DNA from: an uncultured Pelagibacteraceae bacterium
GTDB lineage: Bacteria > Pseudomonadota > Alphaproteobacteria > Pelagibacterales > Pelagibacteraceae
Assembly: GCA_902517455.1 (NCBI GenBank)
Contig: CABYCN010000002.1
Span: 1 to 64,000, forward strand
Direction: 5' to 3'
DNA length: 64,000 nucleotides
How positions within the stretch are numbered: position 1 is the first letter of the stretch; each line of letters begins with the position of its first letter. Below the pieces are notes generated by a model that saw nothing but the letters and a program-made list of their open reading frames with translations, was not told the DNA's origin and ran no database searches. The position numbers and the translations under genes were made by a program. This document shows, piece by piece, positions 1 through 11,532 of this stretch.

Positions 1-7
1 AGACGAG

Positions 8-268
8 CTAAGTAATTGATATTTGCAGTGAGTGAATGAATCTTTTCATTTCTTCACCTAAAATTTTATAAATTTTCTTATTACTCTCTAAACTTTTTAG
101 TTTTTTTAAATCAGACGACTCTATAGAAATTTTTAAATGAAATTTACCCTTTTTATATCCAGAATGATTTTTATGTAAAAAAGTCTTATCTTCGATTATA
201 ATATTCTGAATTTTAACTTGATCTTTTATCTTTTTTTTTACAATTGATGTTAATTCATTTATATCCAT
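8..268 (-). CDS. BolA-family protein
   Basis: An 86-residue protein with the BolA layout: an alpha/beta fold with a central 'GKFHLKISIES' strand and a C-terminal 'HSLQISI' segment that matches the conserved His-Leu region of the family. BolA proteins partner monothiol glutaredoxins in Fe-S cluster and iron handling in the cytoplasm. The gene diverges from the J-domain/cobS/cobT genes with only 21 bp between the two start codons, an association I know from other alphaproteobacteria. Which BolA subgroup it belongs to cannot be told from sequence alone. Confidence 0.85.
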   Translation of the reverse strand: MDINELTSIVKKKIKDQVKIQNIIIEDKTFLHKNHSGYKKGKFHLKISIESSDLKKLKSLESNKKIYKILGEEMKRFIHSLQISIT

Positions 269-289
269 AAATACTCTATAATATATACC
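269..289. promoter_or_regulatory. 21-bp divergent promoter spacer, bolA-like / J-domain gene
   Basis: The spacer between two divergent ATGs is 21 bp. On the plus strand it holds a perfect TATAAT at 277-282, ending 7 bp before the J-domain ATG. If used, the transcript would start at or next to the ATG and be leaderless. The -35 element would lie inside the bolA-like gene; 'ttcatt' at 254-259 is a weak match with a 17-bp spacing. Confidence 0.45.
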
Positions 290-817
290 ATGAAAAATAT
301 TTGTGATTGGAAAAATTGTAACGAAATAGGGAATTATAAAGCCCCAATCGAAAAAGATAATAGTAAAAAATTTAGATATTTATGTCTAGAACATGTTAAA
401 GAGTTTAATAAAAATTGGAATTATTTTTCAGGTATGAATGACAAACAAATAATTGATTTTTTAAAATCTGATATGATTTGGCATAAACCTACTCAAAGTT
501 TTAGTTCCTCTGACAACTTTTTTAAAGTTCTTTGGAATAACACCCTTAAGGATGAGTTAGACAAAAATAAATTCAAAGATGATTATGATCATATGCGTCA
601 ATTTAAATTTGATCATAAGGATATAAAAGCCTTTAGTATTTTGGGAATTTCAGTCGGTCTAAAATGGGAAAAAGTACATGATAAATTCAAAGTGCTTGTC
701 AAAAAATTTCACCCTGATATGAATTCTGGTAACAAAAAATATGAGGAAAAATTGAAGTTAATAACACTTGCTTACACTCAACTAAAAAATACATATAGGA
801 ACAAAATTGACATCTAA
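290..817 (+). CDS. J-domain (DnaJ-like) protein with N-terminal zinc-ligand-like residues
   Basis: This 175-residue protein has a C-terminal J domain (about residues 112-172) with the HPD tripeptide at 141-143 that stimulates the Hsp70 DnaK ATPase. The N-terminal half carries a Cys-x4-Cys and a Cys-x2-His ('CLEH'), which looks like a small metal site, followed by 'NWNYFSGM', typical of the alphaproteobacterial J-domain proteins encoded beside cobS. There is no G/F region or DnaJ-type zinc domain, so it is a specialised co-chaperone and not DnaJ itself. The end overlaps the cobS start by 11 bp, so the two are probably translated together. Confidence 0.85.
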   Translation: MKNICDWKNCNEIGNYKAPIEKDNSKKFRYLCLEHVKEFNKNWNYFSGMNDKQIIDFLKSDMIWHKPTQSFSSSDNFFKVLWNNTLKDELDKNKFKDDYDHMRQFKFDHKDIKAFSILGISVGLKWEKVHDKFKVLVKKFHPDMNSGNKKYEEKLKLITLAYTQLKNTYRNKIDI

Positions 818-1781
818 TCTTAATATCCAACCAGATATAAAAGTTTCTATAAAACAAACTTTTGGCATAGATACAAAAATGGAAGTAGAGGCATTTTCTA
901 AAAAAAGTGAATATGTACCTGAAATTGATAAAAATTACAAATTTGATAAAGATACAACTTTGGCAATTATTTCAGGATTTGCTTTCAACAAAAGAGTTTT
1001 AGTTCAGGGTTATCATGGAACGGGAAAATCAACACACATAGAACAAATAGCAGCTAGATTAAATTGGCCTTGTATAAGAGTAAATCTTGACAGTCACATA
1101 AGTAGAATTGATTTAATTGGAAAAGATGCGATTGTTTTAAAAGAGGGAAAGCAGATTACCCAATTTAATGAAGGAATTTTACCTTGGTCAATTCAAAATC
1201 CAATTGCGCTTGTTTTTGATGAATACGATGCTGGAAGACCTGACGTAATGTTTGTCATTCAAAGAATCTTAGAGACAGAGGGCAGTTTTACGCTTCTAGA
1301 TAAAAATAAAGTTTTAAAACAAAATAAATTTTTTAGATTATTTGCAACTTCAAATACAGTGGGTCTTGGTGATACTTCAGGTTTATATCATGGAACACAG
1401 CAAATTAATCAAGGACAGATGGATAGATGGAACATTGTTACAACCTTGAATTATTTAAATTTAGATAAAGAAATGGAAATTGTTTTAGCTAAGAATAAAG
1501 ATCTTAATAATAATCACGGGAAAGAAACTGTAGCCAATATGATTAAAGTAGCCTCTTTAACAAGAAAAGGTTTTATGGCGGGCGACATATCAACTGTGAT
1601 GAGTCCTAGAACTGTTTTACACTGGGCTGAAAATTTTCAAATATTTAAAGATATTGGTTACGCTTTCAGAGTCACTTTTTTAAATAAATGTGATGAAATA
1701 GAAAAAAATACAATTGCAGAGTATTATCAAAGATGTTTTGGTGATGAATTGCCAGAGTCTCTTGCGAATATTCAAATTTAA
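807..1781 (+). CDS. cobS: CobS-like AAA+ ATPase (cobaltochelatase subunit family)
   Basis: A 324-residue AAA+ ATPase with Walker A 'GYHGTGKS' at 68-75 and a Walker B segment '[10 protein letters not shown]' around 133-142. In aerobic cobalamin synthesis CobS and CobT form the ATPase chaperone that drives CobN to insert cobalt into hydrogenobyrinate diamide. The start codon is TTG inside the end of the J-domain gene. The cobT-like gene follows with no spacer. No cobN or other corrin gene is in the window, so the chelatase role is family knowledge and not shown here. Confidence 0.85.
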   Translation: MTSNLNIQPDIKVSIKQTFGIDTKMEVEAFSKKSEYVPEIDKNYKFDKDTTLAIISGFAFNKRVLVQGYHGTGKSTHIEQIAARLNWPCIRVNLDSHISRIDLIGKDAIVLKEGKQITQFNEGILPWSIQNPIALVFDEYDAGRPDVMFVIQRILETEGSFTLLDKNKVLKQNKFFRLFATSNTVGLGDTSGLYHGTQQINQGQMDRWNIVTTLNYLNLDKEMEIVLAKNKDLNNNHGKETVANMIKVASLTRKGFMAGDISTVMSPRTVLHWAENFQIFKDIGYAFRVTFLNKCDEIEKNTIAEYYQRCFGDELPESLANIQI

Positions 1782-3590
1782 ATGAGTGACAACAATAAAG
1801 TTGATTATTTAAAAGAAAAACTAAAACAAGCACTTACATCAACATTTAAAGTTATTTCAGATGAATTTAACATTACAGACAAGATAGAAGAAAATAAAAA
1901 GTCTGATAAATATGATTTTTACGAATTTCAAAATCTCAAAAATAAAAACGATTTTATAAAAGCAAGAGCTGATTCAGACTCCTCTGCCTTGAAAAGAAAA
2001 TTTTCCAATAAAGATATATTTGAAAAAAACTTGCCAAGCAATGTATCTTGTAGATCATTATACTCTATAGCAGAAAAAATAAGATGCGAGTCTTTAGGTG
2101 GTAAAATGTTAAGAGGAATACAAAAAAATTATACAGATAATTATAACCTCAAAATAAGTTTAAAAAAAAAAGAACAATTTAATACTAAGGATGATGTTGA
2201 TATTAATGAGGCATTTGAATTATATATGCTTAAAAAATTTCATAATATTGAGTTAAATTCATTGACTAATAAAATGTTAAATTTTTGGGAGAAAGATTTC
2301 GACCGATCTATAAGTAAGCATATACGATTTTTAAAAGATAATCTTGAAAACCAAAATAAATACTCCTCTAAGTTTTCTGAAATATTTCAAGAAATGGAGA
2401 TATTTTTAAATGAGGAAAACGAGGAAATTAAAGAAGAAAATAATAATGATGGTCAAAATAACCCCTCTAATGACGATAATAATTCAAATTCTGTGGACAA
2501 TAAAGATCAAAATAAAGAAGACGAGATACAAGCAAGTTTAGATTCGGATTATGAAATGAGTGATTACAAATTGGATGATCAATTAACAGATACCGACTCA
2601 GACAAACACTCTGTAGAAGAAATAATCCAAAAAAAATCTCTTAATTATCCAGATATAGATTATAAGGTTTTTACAAAAGATTATGATGAAATTACTAAAG
2701 CTGAAAACTTAGAAAATTCAGATGAAGCCTTAAAATTGAGAAAAACACTTGACCAACAATTGATTGGTTTTCAAGATATAATAACAAAACTTGCTAATAA
2801 GCTTCAAAGACAATTGCTAGCAAAACAAAATCGGGCATGGGAATTTGACTTGGAAGAAGGTTTATTAGATAGCTCAAAATTGCCAAGAATAATAATGGAT
2901 CCCTATAATTCTTTATCATTCAAGAAAGAAAAAGATTTAGATTTTAAGGATACTGTAGTCACTTTACTAATAGATAATTCTGGATCAATGAGAGGAAGAC
3001 CAATTACAATAGCAGCTATCTGTGCAGATATTCTATCAAGAACACTTGAGCGATGTTCAGTTAAAGTTGAAATATTAGGATTTACGACCAAAAATTGGAA
3101 AGGAGGACAAAGTAGAGAAAATTGGAATAAGAATGGTAAACCTAAATTTCCCGGTAGATTAAATGATTTAAAACATATAATTTATAAAGGAGCTGATAAT
3201 CATTGGCGACAAACTAAAAATAACCTAGGTTTAATGTTAAAAGAAGGTTTATTGAAAGAAAATATTGATGGAGAAGCTATTTCTTGGGCATTTAACAGAT
3301 TAAAAAAAAGAAAAGAAGAGAGAAAAATACTTATGGTAATATCTGATGGTGCACCCGTCGATGACTCAACTTTATCGGTAAACTCTGGTGATTTTTTAGA
3401 GAAACACCTTAAAAGAATGGTTAAATATATTGAAGACAAAACAGATATAGAAATCTTAGCAATAGGAATTGGTCATGATGTTTCAAGATATTATAATCGC
3501 GCAATTAAAATCACAGACGTAAACGATCTTGGTGACGTAATGGTGTCTCAACTAAGTTCATTATTTGATAAAAGATGCAAATTAAATTAA
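1782..3590 (+). CDS. cobT: CobT-like protein with C-terminal VWA domain
   Basis: A 602-residue protein of usual CobT length. The middle (about 205-285) is an Asn/Asp/Glu-rich low-complexity linker, and the C-terminal third is a von Willebrand A domain with the MIDAS motif 'DNSGSMRG' at about 398-405, which binds Mg2+ and docks the partner. It starts on the base after the cobS stop and so forms a unit with it. It ends in a 4-bp convergent overlap with the regB-like gene. Like CobS, it could serve a substrate other than CobN if this organism does not make B12. Confidence 0.85.
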   Translation: MSDNNKVDYLKEKLKQALTSTFKVISDEFNITDKIEENKKSDKYDFYEFQNLKNKNDFIKARADSDSSALKRKFSNKDIFEKNLPSNVSCRSLYSIAEKIRCESLGGKMLRGIQKNYTDNYNLKISLKKKEQFNTKDDVDINEAFELYMLKKFHNIELNSLTNKMLNFWEKDFDRSISKHIRFLKDNLENQNKYSSKFSEIFQEMEIFLNEENEEIKEENNNDGQNNPSNDDNNSNSVDNKDQNKEDEIQASLDSDYEMSDYKLDDQLTDTDSDKHSVEEIIQKKSLNYPDIDYKVFTKDYDEITKAENLENSDEALKLRKTLDQQLIGFQDIITKLANKLQRQLLAKQNRAWEFDLEEGLLDSSKLPRIIMDPYNSLSFKKEKDLDFKDTVVTLLIDNSGSMRGRPITIAAICADILSRTLERCSVKVEILGFTTKNWKGGQSRENWNKNGKPKFPGRLNDLKHIIYKGADNHWRQTKNNLGLMLKEGLLKENIDGEAISWAFNRLKKRKEERKILMVISDGAPVDDSTLSVNSGDFLEKHLKRMVKYIEDKTDIEILAIGIGHDVSRYYNRAIKITDVNDLGDVMVSQLSSLFDKRCKLN

Positions 3591-4867
3591 ATTTTTAATA
3601 AATCCTCATTCTTCCAACTTATAATAACTTCAGCTCCACTTCTAGTTTGAGAATTTCTACATAAAAGAGTAGCAAAGTTCTTTTCAAGTAAAGTTTTACC
3701 AATGAATATTCCTAAACCAAGGCCATCCTTCTTTTTGTTATCTAACTTAGACGATCTTAAATAGGGCTCCCCTATTTTTGACAATACATCGTTAGAATAT
3801 CCTTTTCCATCATCTTCTATATTGATTTCTGTAATTTGATTGTCGCTTTTCAAATTAATAAATACTTTACTTTTTGAAAACTTATTTGCATTACCAATGA
3901 AATTTCTTAATCCGTAAATAATTTCAACGGATTTAGTAATTTTTTTAGTATTAGAGTCTTGATCAAAATTAAAAATGAAATCTTTGGTACTGGTTTCTTT
4001 AAATGAAGAGATAATTTCTTTTAAATAATCTCGGATAGTTATATCCTCATCAATAAAGTCATCTTCTTGACTCGGATTTAGAGATAGTTTTTTTAAAATC
4101 TGGTTACATCTTTCTACTTGACTAGATAATAATTCTATGTCTTGAATGACATCTTTATTATTTTTTAATTGTTTCAAAAGTTCTTGAGAAATAATTTTTA
4201 TAGTCGATAAAGGTGTTCCCAAAGAGTGAGCAGCAGCTGCAGCCTGTCCCCCTAAAGATAGCATTTTATGCTCTTTTGCCATTACTTCCTCCATTTTGTT
4301 TAGAGCCTCTTTTCTTAGTCTTGACTCAGATCCAAAAATAATAGCAAAATAGTTTAAAAATACTAAAGCAATTATTAATGATAAAGGAATAGAAAAATAG
4401 TAATATGGACTTACATGAAAATGATCGCTTAAAGGTCCAGGTAAATCTTCTGAATAAAAAGTAAGGAAAACAATCGCTATTATCGTAATCAATACCAGTA
4501 AGATGTTAGTTTTTAGACCTAATGTTGATGATGCGAATACACTTGGGATTAATAAAAATATTATAAATGGATTAACAACTCCACCAGTTAAGTATATTAA
4601 AACTGCTAATTGAAATATATCAATTATTAAAAAAATAAATGCTGATCTATCTGTTAGTTGAGATTTCTCATAAATAAAAATTAAATAAAGATTACTCAAA
4701 ATACCAACTGAGATGACTACATTAGATAGAATAAAATTAAAGTTAAAATCAAAATAAAAATAAACTAAATTTACAGATATAAATTGACCTATTATACCTA
4801 TCCATCTCAAAGTTATGTAAGTGGATTTATTAAAAGTGTTCTGTTTTGAAGTTTCAAAAAACTTCAT
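3587..4867 (-). CDS. regB: RegB/PrrB/ActS-type redox sensor histidine kinase
   Basis: A 426-residue membrane kinase. About six transmembrane segments fill residues 20-180 and include 'GGVVNPF' (95-101), the quinone-sensing motif of the RegB family. The phosphoacceptor His is near 214 in '[13 protein letters not shown]'. The redox-active Cys of the RegB box appears at 254 ('VERCNQIL'). A HATPase domain with 'DDGKGYS' and 'GLGLGIF' follows. RegB senses the quinone pool and phosphorylates RegA to control respiratory and redox genes. No regA-like regulator is in the window. It lies 3 bp after gyrB, so it may share gyrB transcripts. Confidence 0.88.
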   Translation of the reverse strand: MKFFETSKQNTFNKSTYITLRWIGIIGQFISVNLVYFYFDFNFNFILSNVVISVGILSNLYLIFIYEKSQLTDRSAFIFLIIDIFQLAVLIYLTGGVVNPFIIFLLIPSVFASSTLGLKTNILLVLITIIAIVFLTFYSEDLPGPLSDHFHVSPYYYFSIPLSLIIALVFLNYFAIIFGSESRLRKEALNKMEEVMAKEHKMLSLGGQAAAAAHSLGTPLSTIKIISQELLKQLKNNKDVIQDIELLSSQVERCNQILKKLSLNPSQEDDFIDEDITIRDYLKEIISSFKETSTKDFIFNFDQDSNTKKITKSVEIIYGLRNFIGNANKFSKSKVFINLKSDNQITEINIEDDGKGYSNDVLSKIGEPYLRSSKLDNKKKDGLGLGIFIGKTLLEKNFATLLCRNSQTRSGAEVIISWKNEDLLKI

Positions 4868-4870
4868 CTT

Positions 4871-7006
<2,136 letters not shown>

Positions 7007-7163
7007 TTAAAAAGGTTAATTTAACCCTATAAAATCAATGTTATTTAAGGTATAGAAAAAATTTAAACGTCAAGTTTCTAAAAAAAATACTATTTAATAT
7101 TTATATTTACAATGAGAAAGACGGTAAATTTTTGTAATATGTCAAAATTAGATATTTAAATTC

Positions 7164-7970
7164 TTAAAGAATATTTTTTTTCATGAATTTTTCTTTATAT
7201 TCTTTATAAAGTTTTAAGAAGTATTGGTAGTCATTATCTAGGTCTTGATTATAAAAACTTTTAATTTCAGAAATATAATTTTCATTTACCTGACCAGTTT
7301 TAAAGGAGTTTGATTTTGGAACTTCTATATTTGATAAATCTATATTTAAAAATTTTGAAATTTCTTTTTTTGTAACATCATCATTTATTTTTTTAAAATC
7401 AATTATCAAAACATTTTCTATTTTAAAAGTATTGAATATTCTTTTGAAAATTTTAGAGTATAAAGAGAACTCTTTAATATTATACTTGCGGTTATTATCA
7501 ACAAGGAATCTATCAAGTGTATTTGGATATCCTTGATTTTTGTATAACTCATATGTAGATTGAATTCTAGAATATGGTTCCCTAAAAATAAATATTATTT
7601 TTATATTATTGTTATATTTATAAATATTTTCTAAGTAATCCGATTTTAAACAATACTCAGGTGTTTTTTCTAAAAAAAGTTTTTTTTTAAAATTAAACTT
7701 TTTAAAATAATTATAAACAAAATTTAGATGATATTTTTTATAATCTTTACTTGAGTCAAATTTATCTGAGAAAAAAAACATTTGTTCATTATTTTTTGGT
7801 GTTACTATTTGATTTGAATTAGATAAAAAGTTAATAATAGAGGTAGAGGCACAACGCTGACCACCAATAATTAATGCGTTAACTCTAAAATTTTTGTTAT
7901 TCAAAATTTTAAATATACTAAATAAAAAGTTTAGTCTAAGTTTTTTATAAATTTTTGAAAGTTTTGGCAT
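7164..7970 (-). CDS. Sulfotransferase-family protein
   Basis: A 268-residue protein with a P-loop-like 5'-phosphosulfate binding motif near the N-terminus ('IIGGQRCASTSI', about 34-45) and a 3'-phosphate motif 'FREPYSRIQSTYELY' at about 127-141, as in PAPS-dependent sulfotransferases. It probably transfers sulfate to a cell-surface glycan; the acceptor cannot be read from the sequence. It is the outermost gene of the polysaccharide block, next to tRNA-Ser. Its very AT-rich, Lys/Asn/Phe-rich composition resembles the other genes of the block. Confidence 0.8.
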   Translation of the reverse strand: MPKLSKIYKKLRLNFLFSIFKILNNKNFRVNALIIGGQRCASTSIINFLSNSNQIVTPKNNEQMFFFSDKFDSSKDYKKYHLNFVYNYFKKFNFKKKLFLEKTPEYCLKSDYLENIYKYNNNIKIIFIFREPYSRIQSTYELYKNQGYPNTLDRFLVDNNRKYNIKEFSLYSKIFKRIFNTFKIENVLIIDFKKINDDVTKKEISKFLNIDLSNIEVPKSNSFKTGQVNENYISEIKSFYNQDLDNDYQYFLKLYKEYKEKFMKKNIL

Positions 7971-8023
7971 TTGTATTCTTAGTTTTCAAAAGTATATATC
8001 ACTTTACCAGAATATAACATATA

Positions 8024-8113
8024 TGGCGGAGAGAGTGGGATTCGAACCCACGGTACCTGTAAGGGTACACACACTTTCCAAGCGTGCGCCTTAAACCACT
8101 CGGCCACCTCTCC
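8024..8113 (-). tRNA. tRNA-Ser(GGA)
   Basis: The reverse complement folds as a type II tRNA with acceptor GGAGAGG/TCTCTCC, discriminator G and encoded CCA. The anticodon loop is TTGGAAA (anticodon GGA), the long variable arm is GTACC/GGTAC, and the T arm is GTGGG-TTCGAAT-CCCAC. It sits inside the polysaccharide block between the sulfotransferase and a probable gene remnant. The ORF track reads through it as a spurious protein. Confidence 0.97.
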
Positions 8114-8242
8114 TTTATTTCCTTTTAAAAGACAAAAGTTTATTTTAACTTTTATACCATCATTATTTCCACCAATTCTAATATTATCTTTTGCTAACTT
8201 TTTTGGTGATATAATTTTTAAATGTTTACGTATTTCTAACAA
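8114..8242 (-). pseudogene. Possible N-terminal remnant of a methyltransferase-like gene
   Basis: The first 40 or so codons of a TTG-started reading frame encode 'ISPKKLAKDNIRIGGNNDG'. This resembles the N-terminal 'RIGxxNDGGYV' region of FkbM-like methyltransferases, then loses similarity and runs straight into the 5' end of tRNA-Ser. It looks like a gene cut off at the tRNA. The family match is from memory, so the call is tentative. Confidence 0.35.
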
Positions 8243-8349
8243 ATCTGTCCTTTGAGAGGTAAAAGAACCTTTACTTAATAAATAACTACAAACCTTCTTT
8301 ATAATTTTTTATCTTATTCCCATATATTTAATTAAAAAATTTCATATTT

Positions 8350-9147
8350 TCAAAAATTTATGAAAGTCCAAGGACTAGTTTTAAACTTAGTATATTTCTT
8401 AAACCAAAAAGACAGATATCTTTCAGCAAGATATGCATAAAGTCTTTGGGTATCATATCCTTTTAACTTATCGAAACCAAAAACCTCTTCACATCTCTCC
8501 AACCATGGAAAAAGTTCCTCGAACCATCTTTCTAAAATATAAGGTTTAGCAATAACCATTATGTGTGGATTATAAATATTTTTTGAATTTACGTAAGCTA
8601 AAAAGTCATTTCTATTTTCTTTATTTAATAACTTTATAGCCTTATTTAAATTGTCATGACCATGATGCATGTCAAAATGAAAAGCGATCGTCTGTTTTCT
8701 TTTATTGAAAAAAATAGATGGATCTTTGATTAAATTTTTCCAACCTTTTTTAATAATCTTAATTTTTTTTGCTCCCGATACATTTATTGGGTTACATATA
8801 AAACTCTCATAATGATTAAGATCTTCACTTATATTTTTTAATAGACAGTCATTAAGATTTAATGATGAAATATTATTTATTGTATCATCTGACTTTAACC
8901 AGAACCTTCTCTTTTGACAAAATCCTACCCATTCTTTTTTTTCATTTGGTAAAATGTTCTTCCAGTACCAATAATGAAATGTAAGTTCAGAGTAATATTT
9001 TTCTTTATAATAAATATTTTTTTTTGTATCACACCTTAGATACTTCTTTGAAAAATTTTCATTTCCAACTCCAACTAGCTTTAGTGTAGACTCCTCTAAA
9101 AGGTTAATTTTTTTATTAGTCACACAATAAATATCAAGGTTACTCAT
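8350..9147 (-). CDS. DUF4422-type glycosyltransferase-like protein
   Basis: A 265-residue protein with the pattern 'YYSELTFHYWYWKN' followed by 'EWVGFCQKRRFW', the signature of DUF4422 proteins ('ELT..YW.WKN...iGf.qyRR'). These are found in capsule, O-antigen and other glycan loci and are regarded as glycosyltransferases. It overlaps the next upstream gene (9144) by 4 bp, so the pair is co-translated. It is probably cytoplasmic and works on a lipid-linked or nucleotide-sugar acceptor. The exact sugar is unknown. Confidence 0.7.
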   Translation of the reverse strand: MSNLDIYCVTNKKINLLEESTLKLVGVGNENFSKKYLRCDTKKNIYYKEKYYSELTFHYWYWKNILPNEKKEWVGFCQKRRFWLKSDDTINNISSLNLNDCLLKNISEDLNHYESFICNPINVSGAKKIKIIKKGWKNLIKDPSIFFNKRKQTIAFHFDMHHGHDNLNKAIKLLNKENRNDFLAYVNSKNIYNPHIMVIAKPYILERWFEELFPWLERCEEVFGFDKLKGYDTQRLYAYLAERYLSFWFKKYTKFKTSPWTFINF

Positions 9148-9986
9148 TTTTGGAAAATTCTTTTTAAAGTTTTAGTTTGTCTTAAAAAAAATCTTTTTAA
9201 AAAATTAAATTTTTTATCTCTCTTTGCTAAAATTGGAAAAAATTTTAAATGATCCCAATATCTGCCATTTTCATCTTCTGCCCATTCACATTCTGAGACT
9301 GATAGACTTTCTATATTTCTAATTTTACACAATATAGAAAAAATACTTTGATCATGTCTATGCTCAACAAATCTACAATGATTTTTTTGAATTGAGGGAC
9401 TATCATCAATTAAATTATTGACATGACTAATCTCAAGCCATTTTTCTAAAAGACTAATAGTTTCTAAATTTTTTTTCAAAAACATAGTCCCTGACCAAAT
9501 TTGCTCTGAATTTCTAATTGATGAATAAGTTGGTATTTTTAAAAAACTAAATAAGTCACTTTTTGTATACTCTTGCTCATAATAAATTTGATACTTCAAA
9601 TTTAAATCCATCTTAATATTTGGTTTCCTGTATTGAAATACAAGAATATTATTTTTATTAGTTATTTCTAAATATTCTTTTAATCTTTTAAGACCACTTT
9701 TGTTAAAATGACAACCTATATCTGAATATTGTAAAATAGATCCATCAGGAATTTTATTCAAATAATTCAATATTATTTCAGGCTTCCAACATGCATATCC
9801 ATATAATCTTTTCTTATTTTCCTTTATAAAGTTTTTAATCTGAAACTTTTTTTTTTCACTTAAGTCATTGAAGGAAAAAACCTTTTTATCTTTATAAATA
9901 TTCAATTCATTTGATTGATCTAAAAATCTTTTTTTACTTCTATTAAGGTCAGGGCTTGCAAATGAACATAAATACAAATTAGTCAC
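9144..9986 (-). CDS. Sugar-transferase-like protein of the polysaccharide block
   Basis: A 280-residue protein of a type seen in LPS and capsule loci. The core is 'YGYACWKPEIILNYL' followed by 'GSILQYSDIGCHFN', where the acidic 'YSDIG' occupies the place of a glycosyltransferase nucleotide-sugar/metal motif. A later 'HRHDQSIFSIL' resembles the D-Q-S acidic motif of GT-A transferases. There is no signal peptide or membrane segment. It overlaps the DUF4422 gene by 4 bp. The specific family and sugar are not recognised. Confidence 0.55.
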   Translation of the reverse strand: MTNLYLCSFASPDLNRSKKRFLDQSNELNIYKDKKVFSFNDLSEKKKFQIKNFIKENKKRLYGYACWKPEIILNYLNKIPDGSILQYSDIGCHFNKSGLKRLKEYLEITNKNNILVFQYRKPNIKMDLNLKYQIYYEQEYTKSDLFSFLKIPTYSSIRNSEQIWSGTMFLKKNLETISLLEKWLEISHVNNLIDDSPSIQKNHCRFVEHRHDQSIFSILCKIRNIESLSVSECEWAEDENGRYWDHLKFFPILAKRDKKFNFLKRFFLRQTKTLKRIFQK

Positions 9987-9990
9987 TTTT

Positions 9991-10707
9991 TTAATCTTTT
10001 TTTTTTAAAATTATTTTTAATTTTTTTAAGCTCATTGATGAATTATATGGCATACCAATATTTTGATTTTTTTTAAGATAGGCTTTCTTAACTTGCTTAT
10101 TTTCTTTTTTAGCAAAATGAAATATTGATTGTGTGGGTCCACCTATATTAATTATTCCTCTTTTATCTAATAATTTAAATAATATTGGTATTACATCTTC
10201 GTGATATAAAAAGTTGGACTTAACATTCACAAAAGCTCTTTTATGCACAAAGGGTTTTTCTGTCATACTCACTCTTAAAATTAATGAATTTTTATATAAA
10301 TGAACCGCAGACTCTCCACCAAGTTTAGACCAAGCATAATTATTCACTGGAAGTAAAGCATCTTTTTCTGAGTAATTTCCCTTTACTCCTGGATAAACAT
10401 AATTTGTCGAAAAATATATTAATTTGATTTTAAATCGAGAACATAATTTGGTAATGTTGGAGGTTCCAATAATATTTAAATCTATACTCTTTTCAATTTC
10501 TTTATTATGAATATTCATAGGACGAGATAAACCAGCTAAGTGTACTAAATAGTTTGGTTTTATATTTTTTAAATAATATAGAGAACTTTTAAACTTTAGA
10601 ATATTCAACTGTTTTTTACTAGGAAAAAATAATTTATATTTGGATTTATATTTCTTAAGAGTTTGTCCGAATCTTCCTGTTCCGCCAGTTATAATTATTT
10701 TTTTCAT
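9991..10707 (-). CDS. RmlD-like NAD(P)-dependent sugar-nucleotide reductase (extended SDR)
   Basis: A 238-residue Rossmann protein with the N-terminal glycine motif 'GGTGRFGQ' (8-15), 'HLAGLSRP', the active-site Ser/Thr region 'YFSTNYVYPG' and the catalytic 'YAWSK' Tyr-x3-Lys. It is shorter than RmlD (about 290-300 residues), mainly at the C-terminus. It likely reduces or epimerises a nucleotide-linked sugar that feeds the transferases beside it. It is the first gene of this minus-strand run and diverges from the FkbM gene. Confidence 0.75.
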   Translation of the reverse strand: MKKIIITGGTGRFGQTLKKYKSKYKLFFPSKKQLNILKFKSSLYYLKNIKPNYLVHLAGLSRPMNIHNKEIEKSIDLNIIGTSNITKLCSRFKIKLIYFSTNYVYPGVKGNYSEKDALLPVNNYAWSKLGGESAVHLYKNSLILRVSMTEKPFVHKRAFVNVKSNFLYHEDVIPILFKLLDKRGIINIGGPTQSIFHFAKKENKQVKKAYLKKNQNIGMPYNSSMSLKKLKIILKKKD

Positions 10708-10752
10708 ATTTCTTATCTTTATTTAACTATTTATAAATTTTTTGTTATTAAT

Positions 10753-11532
10753 ATGATTATTAAATTATATAATTATATTATGCATTATAAATTCTTAAAA
10801 AAGATTATTGGTGCGATAGGTTTCAAACTAATTCCTAAAAATTTCATTAAAAATGACCGATTATTATCAAAATTCTCGAGTCTTTCTCTTAAAAAAATTC
10901 TCAAAGGTTTATTTGTTAATAATGAAATAAAATCTATAATACAAATTGGAGCAAATGACGGACTAAGGTTTGATGATTTAAATAGTTTTGTTAAAAAATA
11001 TACACCCTATGGAATATTTGTAGAGCCAATTAAATCTAATTTTGAGGAATTAAAAAAAAATTATTCTGACCAAAAAAATCTTTATTTTGAAAATTTAGCA
11101 ATATCCGTTAATAATGAAATAAACCAACTATATAAAGTTAAAGACTCAAAATTAAAGTTTTATGATGATCATGTTGTTGGTATTACATCATTTAACAAAA
11201 ATCATTTAATTAGACATGGAATTAAGAGTAATGATATTATGAAAGTTGATGTCCAATCGATATCTATGAAAGGCTTGATAGAGAAATATTCAATTCAAGA
11301 TTTAGATTTAATTATGATAGATACCGAGGGATACGATGGGGCGATTGTAATTGATCTTTTAAATATAGCTATTATAAGACCTATAATAATTTTTGAATAC
11401 ATACATATTGAGAATGAAATTTTTAAAAAATGTTTAAGTTTATTAGATAAAAAAAATTATATTTTTTTTAAAATTAATGAAAATGTAATTTGTATTCCTG
11501 ATGAAAAGTCCTCAAAATTTCAAATACTCTAA
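10753..11532 (+). CDS. FkbM-family methyltransferase
   Basis: An SAM-dependent methyltransferase of the FkbM type. The SAM site is 'IIQIGANDGLRFDD', then an acidic strand end 'IFVEPIKSNFEELKKNY', and later 'DLIMIDTEGYDGAI', the D-x-E-G-x-D/E motif of the family. The open frame begins at 10663, inside the divergent neighbour; the ATGs at 10753 and 10780 are more credible, and I chose 10753 without a clear ribosome binding site. Such enzymes O-methylate sugars or lipids. The product is 260 residues from this start. The end overlaps the GT17 gene by 4 bp convergently. Confidence 0.8.
   Translation: MIIKLYNYIMHYKFLKKIIGAIGFKLIPKNFIKNDRLLSKFSSLSLKKILKGLFVNNEIKSIIQIGANDGLRFDDLNSFVKKYTPYGIFVEPIKSNFEELKKNYSDQKNLYFENLAISVNNEINQLYKVKDSKLKFYDDHVVGITSFNKNHLIRHGIKSNDIMKVDVQSISMKGLIEKYSIQDLDLIMIDTEGYDGAIVIDLLNIAIIRPIIIFEYIHIENEIFKKCLSLLDKKNYIFFKINENVICIPDEKSSKFQIL

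Noticed and set aside
7979-8242. 87-residue ORF on the minus strand as a protein gene
   Set aside because: Its middle is a read-through of tRNA-Ser ('GEVAEWFKAHAWKV' is the usual artefact). Only the first part may be a remnant, listed separately.
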